The notes under the pieces are model-generated. The model did not search any database. It saw only the letters and a list, made by a program, of their open reading frames with translations, and was not told the origin of the DNA. Shown one piece after another: positions 1 through 7,904 of a DNA stretch of 64,000 nucleotides; the stretch's first letter is position 1, and each line of letters opens with the position of its first letter. The DNA comes from Didemnitutus sp041906465. Its GTDB lineage: Bacteria > Verrucomicrobiota > Verrucomicrobiia > Opitutales > Opitutaceae. The translations under genes were made by a program, and so were the position numbers. The stretch covers positions 62,001 to 126,000 of the forward strand of contig JAYRJE010000015.1 in the NCBI GenBank assembly GCA_041906465.1. The letters run 5' to 3'.

Positions 1-1
1 G

Positions 2-298
2 TTCGTGGAGTTCTACCGCGTGCCGTCGCTGCCGGAGTTCTGCACGGCGCTGAGGCGCAGTCATTACTTGATCGGCACGAGCCTGCGTGGCACGCAGCTC
101 TCGCCGCGCGAGGTGCGCGATCGCGGCCTGCCGCGACCGCCGGCGATCGTGCTCGGCAACGAAGAGAAGGGCATCGCCCCCGGCGTCGCGGCGGCGTGCG
201 ACCGCCTCGTGAAAATTCCCGGCGCTGAAACGGTCGAATCCCTCAACGTCTCCGCCGCCGCGGCGGTGCTTTGCTGGGAGTTTTTCGGGACGCGATAG
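2..298 (+). CDS. TrmH/SpoU family RNA 2'-O-methyltransferase, C-terminal part
   Basis: The reading frame is open at the left edge, so only the last 98 codons are visible. They contain the C-terminal SpoU signature: VLGNEEKGI (motif 2) and the SLNVSAAAAVLCWE stretch (motif 3), which form the knotted SAM-binding site. The family methylates ribose 2'-O positions in tRNA or rRNA. The rRNA or tRNA target cannot be read from this part, because the substrate-specific N-terminus lies outside the window. The next gene is on the opposite strand and converges on it, with a palindromic repeat between. Confidence 0.85.
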   Translation, partial: FVEFYRVPSLPEFCTALRRSHYLIGTSLRGTQLSPREVRDRGLPRPPAIVLGNEEKGIAPGVAAACDRLVKIPGAETVESLNVSAAAAVLCWEFFGTR

Positions 299-314
299 AG
301 CGGCGGCTCGACAG

Positions 315-400
315 GTGGGCGCCGGTGTCCCTACCGGCGCCAACGAGTGTCGGCATTCGCGACACACATCCTTTGTCACCGCTGGGACAGCGGCGACCAC
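315..400. repeat. Palindromic repeat, family A (copy 1)
   Basis: This long imperfect inverted repeat lies between two convergent genes. Its right arm (379-403) is identical over 25 nt to 28175-28199 inside the gspI leader, and a decayed relative lies at 9869-9903. Position and symmetry suggest it could double as a bidirectional terminator, but there is no T-tract. Confidence 0.7.
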
Positions 401-408
401 CCGTTTGA

Positions 409-1251
409 TTAACCGCCGAGGATTCGGCTCAGCAACGAGCGCTTGGGGTGGGGTTCTGTCTCCCGCACGGTATTTGCCGAGCGCTCAGGCACGCCGAGGA
501 TCGGCTCAAAGTGTCCGGCCTTCTTGTAGAGAATGACGATGTCCTGCATGCCCCACGCTTCCTCGAGGTAGGCGCGCAGGATGATGTCGGGATAGCGTTG
601 AAGTTGGCGCATCAGCCACTCCGGTGAGGTTGCCGCGAAGCCATAGTCAGCCGCGGGAGTCGCTTCGAAATAGCGTTGGTAAGCGAAGCCCCGGCGGGTG
701 AACTCGTCGAGCAGGGCGGGTTTGTCGATGTTTTCAGCGACATTCCGACGACCGCGCGCGAGCAGGCTGGTGACCGTGCGACCTTGCGTGGAAAAAACGA
801 TCACACCGCACTCTTTCGTCCATTTCACGAGACAATCGAGCGTCTCGAGCCAGCGCTTTTCGTCGAGGTGCGTCACGAGCGAGCCGACCCAGATCAGGTC
901 GAACTGCGCGGCAAAATCCAGCGCACTGAGATCGGGCTGCGAATAAACCGGCGTGGCACCGAACTGTTGCGCGCAGAAGTCGACGCCGTCCCGGTCGAGA
1001 TCGCAGGCGGTGATTTTGGCGTAGCCGTAGTGCGCGCGCAGGTAGCGCAGCACGCGGCCGTGCCCGCAAGGCAGGTCGAGAATGCTGGGGTAGTGCGGCT
1101 TGTCGCACAGCACCGACGAGAAATGGATCAGCTCGAGCGCACGGCGACCGAGATCGAAGTATTGCTCCTCGAGTCCCGCCGACACCATGCCGTCGCGCGG
1201 CGCGATCGTGCGGTCGACGGCGAGAGTGCTGAAATCGTAGAGCGGTTTCAT
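409..1251 (-). CDS. Class I SAM-dependent methyltransferase
   Basis: 280 aa, with a Rossmann-like motif I (ILDLPCGHGR, residues 57-66) followed by the acidic ACDLD that typically binds the SAM ribose. A later DLIWVGSLVTHLD segment matches motif II/III of the family. The substrate cannot be inferred. It lies 36 bp downstream of kynB on the same strand, so it may be the third gene of a kynU-kynB-methyltransferase transcript. The C-terminus is basic (PHPKRSLLSRILGG). Confidence 0.75.
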   Translation of the reverse strand: MKPLYDFSTLAVDRTIAPRDGMVSAGLEEQYFDLGRRALELIHFSSVLCDKPHYPSILDLPCGHGRVLRYLRAHYGYAKITACDLDRDGVDFCAQQFGATPVYSQPDLSALDFAAQFDLIWVGSLVTHLDEKRWLETLDCLVKWTKECGVIVFSTQGRTVTSLLARGRRNVAENIDKPALLDEFTRRGFAYQRYFEATPAADYGFAATSPEWLMRQLQRYPDIILRAYLEEAWGMQDIVILYKKAGHFEPILGVPERSANTVRETEPHPKRSLLSRILGG

Positions 1252-1287
1252 CGGGCGCGGCCATCAAGGTGGTGCGCGTGGGCGACG

Positions 1288-1908
1288 TCAATCGCGCCGC
1301 AGCACGGCGCGCACCGGAGAGCCGTCGCCACCGCGCACCTTGAGCGGGAGGGCGATCAATTCGTAGACGCCCGGCTCGACGTGGTGTAGGTCGAGGCCTT
1401 CCAGGATCATAATATGCGTCGCCTCGAGCGCGTGGTGCGTGAGCAGATCCTTGCTCGTCGGCTGATCCACCGAGGGGAAGTCCATGCCGACGAGTCGAAC
1501 ACCGTGCCCGCCCAGCCAGGCGGGCAGATCCGGCGCGTAGCGCGGCCAGCCAGTCGGAAACTCGGCGGGGTTTTTCCAGCAATCGGTGCGGATGAGCGCT
1601 CGCGGCGTGGCGCGCCAGTCGAACGGCGTGAACAGATCGATGGTCAGCTCGTCGCGGCCGCGCGCATCGATCACCCGCGCCGGTCCGACATAGGCGTCGA
1701 GCGTGACCTCCTCCATCTTCTCCCCCGCCGCGTCGAAATGATACGGCGCGTCGACATGCGTGCCGGCGTGCATGCTCGTGACGAGGCGGCCGACGTTGGC
1801 GGAGTAGCCACCCGCGATCGTCGCCGCGAACGAGAACTCCGTGGGCGTGTCGCCAGGCCAGACGACCATGCCGTTGTGGACGGGGCGGGAGATGTCGATG
1901 AGCTTCAT
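1288..1908 (-). CDS. kynB: Kynurenine formamidase / cyclase family hydrolase
   Basis: 206 aa of the cyclase family (metal-dependent hydrolases). The metal-binding signature HAGTHVDAPYHF is present, with His47, His51, Asp53 and His57. KynB hydrolyses N-formylkynurenine to kynurenine and formate in tryptophan breakdown. Its start codon overlaps the stop of kynU (ATGA, 1905-1908), so the two are translationally coupled, and that context is the main reason to choose kynurenine formamidase over another cyclase-family activity. Length is normal for bacterial KynB. No tryptophan 2,3-dioxygenase gene (kynA), which would feed it, is visible here. Confidence 0.85.
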   Translation of the reverse strand: MKLIDISRPVHNGMVVWPGDTPTEFSFAATIAGGYSANVGRLVTSMHAGTHVDAPYHFDAAGEKMEEVTLDAYVGPARVIDARGRDELTIDLFTPFDWRATPRALIRTDCWKNPAEFPTGWPRYAPDLPAWLGGHGVRLVGMDFPSVDQPTSKDLLTHHALEATHIMILEGLDLHHVEPGVYELIALPLKVRGGDGSPVRAVLRRD

Positions 1909-3188
1909 GTGACGCTGTCGCGGGCGAGGGGGAATTTTTCAAACGCGCGAGTGGCGACGATGTGCTGCAAGCGGTCGATGGCGGCAACAACGTCCGTGTA
2001 GGAATTGTAGAACGCCGTCGGGGCGAGGCGGACGATGTCGGGCGGCCGAAAGTCGGGCACGACACCCGCGACCTTGAGCGCCTGGCAAATGCGCCACGCT
2101 TCGGGGTGGGCGAGCGAAACGTGTCCGCCGCGGCGCGCCGGCTCGCGCGGTGTGACGACGGTGAAGCCGAGCGGGGCAAGGTGGGTGTCCGCGAGCTGGA
2201 TCAGCCATGAGGTGAGCGCGAGGGATTTGGCGCGCAGCGGCGCGATGCCGCCGGCGGCGACGAACAGTTCGAGCGAGCCCTGCAGCGGTGCGACGCTGAG
2301 TAAATGCGGCGTGCCGACGTGGAGCGCCGCGGCCCCGGGTGCGGGTTCGTGAGCGTGCGACATCGCGAAGCGTCGATCGAGTTTCACGCCCCACCAGCCG
2401 GCGAGGCCGGGCGGACGCGCGTGGTGGCGGCGATTCAGATACAGGCCGCCGACCGCGCCCGGGCCGGCGTTGAGGTATTTATAGGAACACCAGAACGCGA
2501 AGTCGACGCCGTCGGCATCAAACGCGTGCGGCACCGCCCCGATCGAGTGCGAACAGTCGAAGCCGATCACGATGCCGCGCGCATGCGCTTCGCGGGTGAG
2601 GCGCGCGACGTCGAGCGGTTGTCCGCTCGTGAACAGCACCGCGGGCAGCACCGCCAGTTGCACGTCGGGCGTGAACGCGGCGACGATGTCGTCTTCGACC
2701 AGCGTGCGCCCGTCACGGCTGGGCACCTCGCGATAATGCCCGGCCGGGTCGAGTCCGCGCAGCCGCAGGTGGCTGGTGGTCGCGTGGGCGTCGGAGGGGA
2801 AATTGAGGGCGTCGCCGAGGATCAGGCGCCGCGATGTGTGGGCAGGATCGAATAGCGTGGCCAGCAACTGGTGGAGGTTGCTCGTCGTCGAGCCGGTGAC
2901 GCAAATTTGGTCGGCCCCGGCCCCGAGGAGCGGTGCGAGCTGCCCGGCGATCGATTCGCTCAGCGAGACCCAGGGTGTGGGCGCGTCGGTCCAGCCGCCG
3001 ATGCCGAGCGCGCTCCACTCGCGCAACACCCGTTGCGCCGCCGACTCTGCACGGTGCGAGAGCAGCCCGAGCGAATTCCCGTCGAGGTAAACCTGTCCGG
3101 CCGGCCCGCAAAACTCGGACCGAAAGCGCGCCAGTGGATCCGCGCGGTCGAGCGCGGCAGCGTGGGTGCGGGCGGAGGCCAAAGGCAT
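1905..3188 (-). CDS. kynU: Kynureninase
   Basis: 427 aa PLP enzyme that cleaves kynurenine to anthranilate and alanine. Seen: YLDGNSLGLLS near the N-terminus, the SGQPLDV and DCSHSIGAVPH cofactor-contact segments, and the Schiff-base lysine in CSYKYLNAGP (about Lys237). The frame is open further upstream, but the ATG at 3188 is preferred: it follows GAGGGTGGG at normal Shine-Dalgarno spacing and gives the family's usual N-terminus. It is the first gene of the pair with kynB (4-nt overlap). Its upstream region contains a perfect 19-nt palindrome shared with the divergent HTH gene, so that gene may regulate it. Confidence 0.92.
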   Translation of the reverse strand: MPLASARTHAAALDRADPLARFRSEFCGPAGQVYLDGNSLGLLSHRAESAAQRVLREWSALGIGGWTDAPTPWVSLSESIAGQLAPLLGAGADQICVTGSTTSNLHQLLATLFDPAHTSRRLILGDALNFPSDAHATTSHLRLRGLDPAGHYREVPSRDGRTLVEDDIVAAFTPDVQLAVLPAVLFTSGQPLDVARLTREAHARGIVIGFDCSHSIGAVPHAFDADGVDFAFWCSYKYLNAGPGAVGGLYLNRRHHARPPGLAGWWGVKLDRRFAMSHAHEPAPGAAALHVGTPHLLSVAPLQGSLELFVAAGGIAPLRAKSLALTSWLIQLADTHLAPLGFTVVTPREPARRGGHVSLAHPEAWRICQALKVAGVVPDFRPPDIVRLAPTAFYNSYTDVVAAIDRLQHIVATRAFEKFPLARDSVT

Positions 3189-3285
3189 CGTCCCACCCTC
3201 ACGCATGGGCGGTGTGACGCCAACGCGAAAGTCCGCGTCGCGCCGCGCCCCGCGCAAGAAACAAGACCTCTTGCGCCCAACCAAT

Positions 3286-3304
3286 AATTGCTTAATAAGC
3301 AATT
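3286..3304. promoter_or_regulatory. 19-nt perfect palindrome, left copy (putative operator)
   Basis: AATTGCTTA-A-TAAGCAATT: two 9-nt arms around one central base. It sits in the divergent kynU / HTH-gene intergenic region and ends one base before an ATG. The second copy at 3658-3676 is its exact reverse complement. It is AT-rich in a GC-rich region, with a one-base centre that cannot form an RNA loop, so a dimeric DNA-binding site is more likely than a terminator. Confidence 0.6.
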
Positions 3305-3658
3305 ATGCTTTACTCGGGACCCGCTCGTTTACGCAGCGTCGAACCGCTGATCTCCCTCATCGAGGAACTCGCGGTGAAGGTCGCGCGCGAACTCAGAAAG
3401 AGCTCTCGTTCCAAGCCAGTTCGGCGAGGCGCGACCTTGCGTCCCGGAGTGGATACTCCGCACTGGCTCGCTCTGGCGGAGTTGGTGAGGCCGCATTTGC
3501 GCAAGCGTGGCGCGAAGACTTTGTTGGCGCGTGAACTCGGGTTGCATCCCAGTCGGGTTACGCAGTTTTTCCACAAAGGAGCGGCGATGCCGGATGCTGA
3601 GCGAACCCTGCTGCTGATGATCTGGTTGGTGAAGCAGGCGCGCGGAGTTGCCGCATAA
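3305..3658 (+). CDS. Small helix-turn-helix protein flanked by matching palindromes
   Basis: Up to 117 aa. The C-terminal half reads as a helix-turn-helix (AKTLLARELGLHPSRVTQFF, about residues 68-87) with a helical tail. This is consistent with a Cro/XRE-like DNA-binding protein; no effector domain is visible. The ATG at 3305 directly abuts a palindrome and has no Shine-Dalgarno site. The in-frame GTG at 3374, behind GAGGA, would give a better-supported 94-aa protein. The stop codon overlaps the second palindrome. Divergent from kynU, it could control that operon and itself, but that role is inference. Confidence 0.6.
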   Translation: MLYSGPARLRSVEPLISLIEELAVKVARELRKSSRSKPVRRGATLRPGVDTPHWLALAELVRPHLRKRGAKTLLARELGLHPSRVTQFFHKGAAMPDAERTLLLMIWLVKQARGVAA

Positions 3659-3676
3659 ATTGCTTATTAAGCAATT
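3658..3676. promoter_or_regulatory. 19-nt perfect palindrome, right copy
   Basis: AATTGCTTA-T-TAAGCAATT, the exact reverse complement of 3286-3304. It begins on the last base of the HTH gene's stop codon. With the left copy it delimits a 391-bp cassette. About 175 bp of non-coding sequence follows before the next start codon; nothing else was recognised there. Confidence 0.6.
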
Positions 3677-3852
3677 TGAAGTGAGGGAGCTTCCCTGGGG
3701 CGGGGCGTGCGCCGTGGCAGTTGGTCGGGGCTCGGCGAGGGATTGAGGGGGGAGATGGGCGAGAATTGGGAGTTGGTGATTGGTGTGGGGTGAACGGGTG
3801 CGAAGGTGGGGAGCGGGAGCTTGGTCTTGCAGGAGGTGGTGAGGCACGCAGC

Positions 3853-4995
3853 ATGGCGCGCGTGAACAAGCCGATTTGGGACGATGGGCCGTGGGAGCCG
3901 CTGCCGCAGCTGAGCGGCGTCGTGCGCGCGGATGTGTGCGTCGTCGGGCTCGGCGGATCGGGGCTGGCGGCACTGGAGGAATTGAGGGCGCGGGGCGTCG
4001 ATGCTGTCGGAATCGATGCGCGCGGCGCGGGGGCGGGTGCCGCGGGGCGAAATGGTGGCTTCGTCCTGGCGGGGCTGGCGAAGTTTTATCACGACACCGT
4101 CGCGCAGTTCGGACGCGAGATCGCGGCGGGGATTTATCGCGCGACGGCGGAGGAAATCGAACGGCAGGCGGCAGCGCTGCCGGGCGTGTTCAACCTGAAC
4201 GGGTCGCTGCGACTCGCGGCGAGTGCGGCGGAGCTGGAGGACTGTCGTGCGCACCTGGCGGCATTGCAGGCGGATGGTTTTCCGGCGGAGTGGTATCGCG
4301 GGCCGGAAGGCGACGGGCTGTTGTTGCCGACAGACGGCGTATTTCAACCGCTGGCGCGCGTGCGCACGCTGGCCCGGCGATTGCGTGAGAGCGGCGTGCG
4401 GCTGTTCGAGCGCTCGCCGCTGAAAAAACTCGTGCCGAACCAAGTCGTGTCGGATTGCGGTGCGGTGATCGCGGACACGGTGATCGTGGCCGTCGACGGG
4501 CGGCTGGAGAAAATCTTCCCGGAGCTGGCGCCGCGCGTGCGCACGGCGCGGTTGCAGATGCTCGGGACCGCGCCGACGCGCGAGGTGAGTTTTCCGCGCG
4601 CGGTCTACTGGCGCTACGGTTATGAGTATTGGCAGCAGCTCCCGGATGGATCGATCGCGCTCGGCGGGTTTCGGGACCACGCGCTCGAGGACGAGTGGAC
4701 GCACGCGGCGGAGCCGACGGATTTCATCCAGGAAAAGCTGGAGCGGTTTTTGCGCGGTCATCTCGGCGTCAACGCCCCGGTGACGCACCGTTGGGCGGCG
4801 TCGGTCGGCTACACGCCGGACCATCTGCCGGTGCTGGAGCAGGTGCGGCCGAGGGTGTGGGCGCTCGGCGGCTACAGCGGCACGGGCAACATCGTCGGCT
4901 CCCTTTGCGGGCGGGCCGCGGCCGCGCTGGCCTGCGGGGAAAATTCGCCGTGGGCGGAATTGCTGGCGCGGGCGCGCGGGCGTTCTCCGGTCTAA
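3853..4995 (+). CDS. FAD-dependent oxidoreductase (DAO / glycine oxidase family)
   Basis: 380 aa. The N-terminal dinucleotide-binding GLGGSG (residues 32-37) is followed by the acidic end of strand 2 and then GAGAAGRNGGF, the segment that contacts FAD in D-amino-acid-oxidase-like enzymes (COG0665). C-terminal features include TRHWAAS-like VTHRWAASVGYTPDHLPVLE and GGYSGTGNIVGSLCGR, typical of the family's FAD-closing region. The substrate is probably a secondary or D-amine, but this is not resolvable. The ATG at 3853 has AGGAGGTGGTGAGG upstream; the frame before it is low-complexity and unlike protein. glgA starts 45 bp downstream. Confidence 0.8.
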   Translation: MARVNKPIWDDGPWEPLPQLSGVVRADVCVVGLGGSGLAALEELRARGVDAVGIDARGAGAGAAGRNGGFVLAGLAKFYHDTVAQFGREIAAGIYRATAEEIERQAAALPGVFNLNGSLRLAASAAELEDCRAHLAALQADGFPAEWYRGPEGDGLLLPTDGVFQPLARVRTLARRLRESGVRLFERSPLKKLVPNQVVSDCGAVIADTVIVAVDGRLEKIFPELAPRVRTARLQMLGTAPTREVSFPRAVYWRYGYEYWQQLPDGSIALGGFRDHALEDEWTHAAEPTDFIQEKLERFLRGHLGVNAPVTHRWAASVGYTPDHLPVLEQVRPRVWALGGYSGTGNIVGSLCGRAAAALACGENSPWAELLARARGRSPV

Positions 4996-5040
4996 TTTGG
5001 GCTGGGCACGGGCGGGGCATTGGGCCTGAGTGGCGTTCCT

Positions 5041-6513
5041 ATGCGCCGGCTGAAAGTTCTGTTCGTTACCCCCGAGGTGGAGCCTTTCGTGAAAGTGGGC
5101 GGTCTCGCCGACATGGTCGGCGCGCTGCCGAAGGAGATCGCGGCGCTCGGCCACGATGCGCGCGTGATGTGTCCCCTGTATGCGTCGACGAAGCGCGTCG
5201 GCGAATGGCAGACGCGCGAGGAGCCGCTCGGAGTCGACGTGGGGCCGGAGGCGCGCTGGGCGCGCACGTGGGAGACGACGCTGCCGGGCACGGCGGTGCC
5301 GGCGTATTTCATCGAGCACGACTGGTATTTCGGCCGGCCGGAGGTTTACAGCGAGTCGAGCGACAATCCGTTTCGTTTTGCGTTCTTCTGTCGCGCGGCC
5401 CTGGCGTTGTGCGAGCAGCTCGGCTGGATTCCCGACGTGATCCATGCGCACGATTGGACGACGGGGCTGCTGCCGGTGATGCTCAACACGACGCTGCGCG
5501 ACACGCCGCTTGGTAAGGTCGCGACGGTGTTCACGATTCACAACCTCGAGCATCAGGGTCTCGCGCCGCGCAGCATCGTGGAGTTTTCGCGGTTGCCGCT
5601 GAGCGAGTATCGCTCCGATTCGCTCGAGAGTCACGGCAGCGCGAATATGATGAAGGCGGGCCTTTATCACTCGTCGAAGATCACGACGGTCAGCCCGACC
5701 TACGCGCAGGAAATCCGCACGCGCGACGGCGGCTTCGGGCTCGATGGCGTGCTGCGCTTCCGCTCCGCCGACGTGATCGGCATCCTCAACGGCATCGACG
5801 CTGCGGCGTGGGACCCGGCGACGGACAAGGCGTTGCCCGCGAATTTTTCCGCCGGCGATCTTTCCGGGAAAGCGGCATGCAAAGCGGCGTTGCAGGAGCG
5901 TCTCGGTCTCAAACTCGATCCGCACATCGCGGTCTACGGTGTCGTGGCGCGTCTCGTGCACCAGAAGGGCCTCGATCTCCTCGCGGAGTCGCTCGGGCAC
6001 ATCGTGGAGCGCATGCACGTGCAATTCGCCATCGTGGGCAGCGGCGACGAGCGGACGGAGGCGATGTTCCGCGCCGCGGCCGCGCGCTATCCGGAAAAGA
6101 TCGGCGCGTTCATCGGCTTCGACCCGAAGCTCGCGCGCCTCGTGCAAGCGGGCAGCGATCTCTTCGTGATGCCGAGCCGGTCCGAGCCGTGCGGCCTCAC
6201 GCAAATGTATGCGATGCGCTACGGCACGCTCCCGATCGTGCGCGCGACTGGCGGTCTCGTCGACACGGTGGTGAACTACGACGAAGGCTCTAATCGCGGC
6301 ACCGGCTTCCTTTTTCGCGAGGCGAACTCCGCCGCGCTCTACCAGGCGATCGGTCGCGCGTGTGCGACCTATTACGACCGTCCGGAGGAGTTCCGCGCGA
6401 TGCAGCTGCGCGCGATGGCGCAGGATTTTTCGTGGGCCGCAAGCGCGCCGAAATACGTCGAGTGCTACCGCTGGGCGATCGAGGCGCGGACGGGGACGGC
6501 GTTGGAGCCCTGA
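5041..6513 (+). CDS. glgA: Glycogen synthase (ADP-glucose type, GT5)
   Basis: 490 aa. The N-terminal FVTPEVEPFVKVGGLADMVG has the KxGGL motif (Lys18) that binds ADP-glucose. The C-terminal SRSEPCGLTQMYAMRYGTLP carries the catalytic EX7E motif, followed by ATGGLVDTV. It transfers glucose from ADP-glucose to a growing alpha-1,4-glucan. The ATG at 5041 gives the canonical start; the frame extends about seven codons further upstream only through a TTG. No other glycogen genes are adjacent. It may share a transcript with the preceding oxidoreductase. Confidence 0.95.
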   Translation: MRRLKVLFVTPEVEPFVKVGGLADMVGALPKEIAALGHDARVMCPLYASTKRVGEWQTREEPLGVDVGPEARWARTWETTLPGTAVPAYFIEHDWYFGRPEVYSESSDNPFRFAFFCRAALALCEQLGWIPDVIHAHDWTTGLLPVMLNTTLRDTPLGKVATVFTIHNLEHQGLAPRSIVEFSRLPLSEYRSDSLESHGSANMMKAGLYHSSKITTVSPTYAQEIRTRDGGFGLDGVLRFRSADVIGILNGIDAAAWDPATDKALPANFSAGDLSGKAACKAALQERLGLKLDPHIAVYGVVARLVHQKGLDLLAESLGHIVERMHVQFAIVGSGDERTEAMFRAAAARYPEKIGAFIGFDPKLARLVQAGSDLFVMPSRSEPCGLTQMYAMRYGTLPIVRATGGLVDTVVNYDEGSNRGTGFLFREANSAALYQAIGRACATYYDRPEEFRAMQLRAMAQDFSWAASAPKYVECYRWAIEARTGTALEP

Positions 6514-6594
6514 AGCGCTGCTCTGAGCATATGACATCCCACTTGAAACCGCGCCGTTGACACTCCGCGCGCCCGCCGCCACTCCTCAGCCCAC

Positions 6595-6666
6595 ATGCTT
6601 CAGTCGTTTGCCTATTTCTTTTTTGCGTTCGCCGGCTTTTTTGCCCCGCGAACCATGGGCGGCTGA
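6595..6666 (+). CDS. Phenylalanine-rich attenuation leader peptide
   Basis: A 23-codon frame of ATG...TGA containing SFAYFFFAFAGFF: seven Phe codons (five of them TTT, unusual in this GC-rich DNA) and one Tyr. It lies 100 nt upstream of DAHP synthase and just before a terminator hairpin. Composition and position match biosynthetic leader peptides such as E. coli PheL. A TTGACA at 6557-6562 could be the -35 box, though no convincing -10 box is seen. There is no strong Shine-Dalgarno site, which is also true of several neighbouring genes. Confidence 0.8.
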   Translation: MLQSFAYFFFAFAGFFAPRTMGG

Positions 6667-6739
6667 CTCCGAAGCATAAACTGACTCACCAGATTTAAGC
6701 ACCAGAGCCGCCCAATCCCGGGCGGCTCTTTTGTTTTTT
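6656..6739 (+). promoter_or_regulatory. Phe-responsive transcription attenuator (antiterminator/terminator)
   Basis: The terminator arms 6704-6713 and 6720-6729 pair over 10 bp (AGAGCCGCCC with GGGCGGCTCT, 6-nt loop) and are followed by a T-tract (6730-6739). The same left arm can instead pair with 6656-6664, the last codons of the leader peptide (9 bp), forming an antiterminator. A ribosome stalled at the Phe codons (last at 6640-6642) leaves 6656-6664 free; one that reaches the stop codon (6664-6666) covers it, so the terminator forms. This is the classical amino-acid attenuation logic, here predicted to tune aroF and perhaps pheA to charged tRNA-Phe. Confidence 0.82.
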
Positions 6740-6766
6740 CACCCAGCTCTCAACGTCTCGCCCACC

Positions 6767-7822
6767 ATGATCCTGCCCAAGAACACTCGCCTCACTCCGG
6801 AACAGCTCAACGAAGTCACGACCATCGTCACCGAGTTCGGCTGCAAAATTCAGCCGATCATCGGCGCCCTGCGCTCGATCTACGCCATCGTCGGCGATGA
6901 GCGCGACGAGCTGATGATCGCGCGCCTCGAAGGTCTCGACTACATCGAGCGCATCGACCGCATCCAGTCGCCGTTCAAGCTGATGGACCGTCGTTCCGAC
7001 CTCGCCAACCACCGGCTGAAAATCGGCAACGTCACGCTGGGCGAGGAGCTCCTGATCATCGCCGGCCAGTGCACGATCGATCCGAAGAATCCCAACTATT
7101 ACCTCGAAACGTCGCAGGCCGTGAAAGAGGCCGGTGCGAACGCGCTGCGGGGCGGTGTGTGGAAGCCGCGCACCAATCCCTACAGCTTCCAAGGCGACGC
7201 GCGCTCGCTCGAAATCCTGATGGACGCCTCGCGCCGCACCGGCCTGCCGGTCGTCACCGAAGTCATGGAGTTGGAGCACATCAACCTCGCGCTCGATGCC
7301 GGCGTGCACGTGCTCCAGATCGGTGCGCGCAACGCCCTCAACTACTCGCTGCTTCGCCAGATCGGTCGCGCGATCGCTGGTCGTCCGCAGACTTCCGTGA
7401 TGCTCAAGCGCAGCATCCATAGCGGGCCGCTCGCGGAGTTCATCTCCGCCGCCGAATACATCGCCGCCTTCGGCAACCCGAACGTCATGCTCTGCCCGCG
7501 CGGCACCCAGCCGCAGCTCGAGGGCTACCGCAACCAGCCCGACGAATCGATCACGCCGCTGCTCAAGGAGAAGACGTGGGCGCCCGTCGTCGTCGATCCG
7601 TCGCACTCGGTCGGCAAGGCGAGCTACGTCCCGGCCGCCGCGCTCGCGGCCGTGGCTTACGGCTGCGACGGTCTCTGCATTGAGGCGCACGTCAGTCCGT
7701 CGCACGGCATCGGCGACGACCCGAAGCAGGCGGTGACACCCTCTGCGCTCGCCGAGCTGGTCAAACGCTGTCGCGCTCTCCACGCTACGCTCCGTCCCCA
7801 ACCCGCCGCCGCCCGCGCCTAA
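6767..7822 (+). CDS. aroF: 3-deoxy-7-phosphoheptulonate synthase (DAHP synthase, type I beta)
   Basis: 351 aa. Residues 1-75 form a ferredoxin-like regulatory domain like that of Thermotoga DAHP synthase. The catalytic barrel follows, with IIAGQCTID (metal-binding Cys102), LRGGVWKPRTNPYSFQG (PEP and phosphate contacts), KRSIHSGP and VDPSHSVGKASYVP. It condenses PEP with erythrose-4-phosphate, the first step towards aromatic amino acids. The usual GPCS is GQCT here. It sits 27 nt behind the attenuator terminator, and pheA follows after 82 bp that contain a palindromic repeat, so a Phe-biosynthesis transcription unit is likely. Confidence 0.93.
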   Translation: MILPKNTRLTPEQLNEVTTIVTEFGCKIQPIIGALRSIYAIVGDERDELMIARLEGLDYIERIDRIQSPFKLMDRRSDLANHRLKIGNVTLGEELLIIAGQCTIDPKNPNYYLETSQAVKEAGANALRGGVWKPRTNPYSFQGDARSLEILMDASRRTGLPVVTEVMELEHINLALDAGVHVLQIGARNALNYSLLRQIGRAIAGRPQTSVMLKRSIHSGPLAEFISAAEYIAAFGNPNVMLCPRGTQPQLEGYRNQPDESITPLLKEKTWAPVVVDPSHSVGKASYVPAAALAAVAYGCDGLCIEAHVSPSHGIGDDPKQAVTPSALAELVKRCRALHATLRPQPAAARA

Positions 7823-7836
7823 TCTTTGCGCTTCTT

Positions 7837-7891
7837 GTGGGTCAGCCCGCTTGCGGGCGCTCCGAGAGGCGCGAGCAAGCTCACTGCCCAC
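7837..7891. repeat. Palindromic repeat, family G (copy 1)
   Basis: Inverted repeat beginning GTGGGTCAGC and ending CTGCCCAC, with the internal CGCTTGCGGGCGCTCCGAGAG. It is related to the element at 28674-28759 inside the gspJ leader. It lies between aroF and pheA. Confidence 0.6.
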
Positions 7892-7904
7892 GATCTTCTG
7901 CCCG

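Noticed and set aside
3658..3676. Right palindrome as a rho-independent terminator of the HTH gene
   Set aside because: The stem is AT-rich with a one-base centre and no T-tract, so it cannot form a stable terminator; a protein-binding site is more likely.
3667..6582. Long minus-strand open frame of about 970 codons opposite the oxidoreductase and glgA
   Set aside because: It is rich in Arg, His and Pro, lacks any domain, and lies exactly opposite two clear genes. In GC-rich DNA the antisense frame of a biased gene often stays open.
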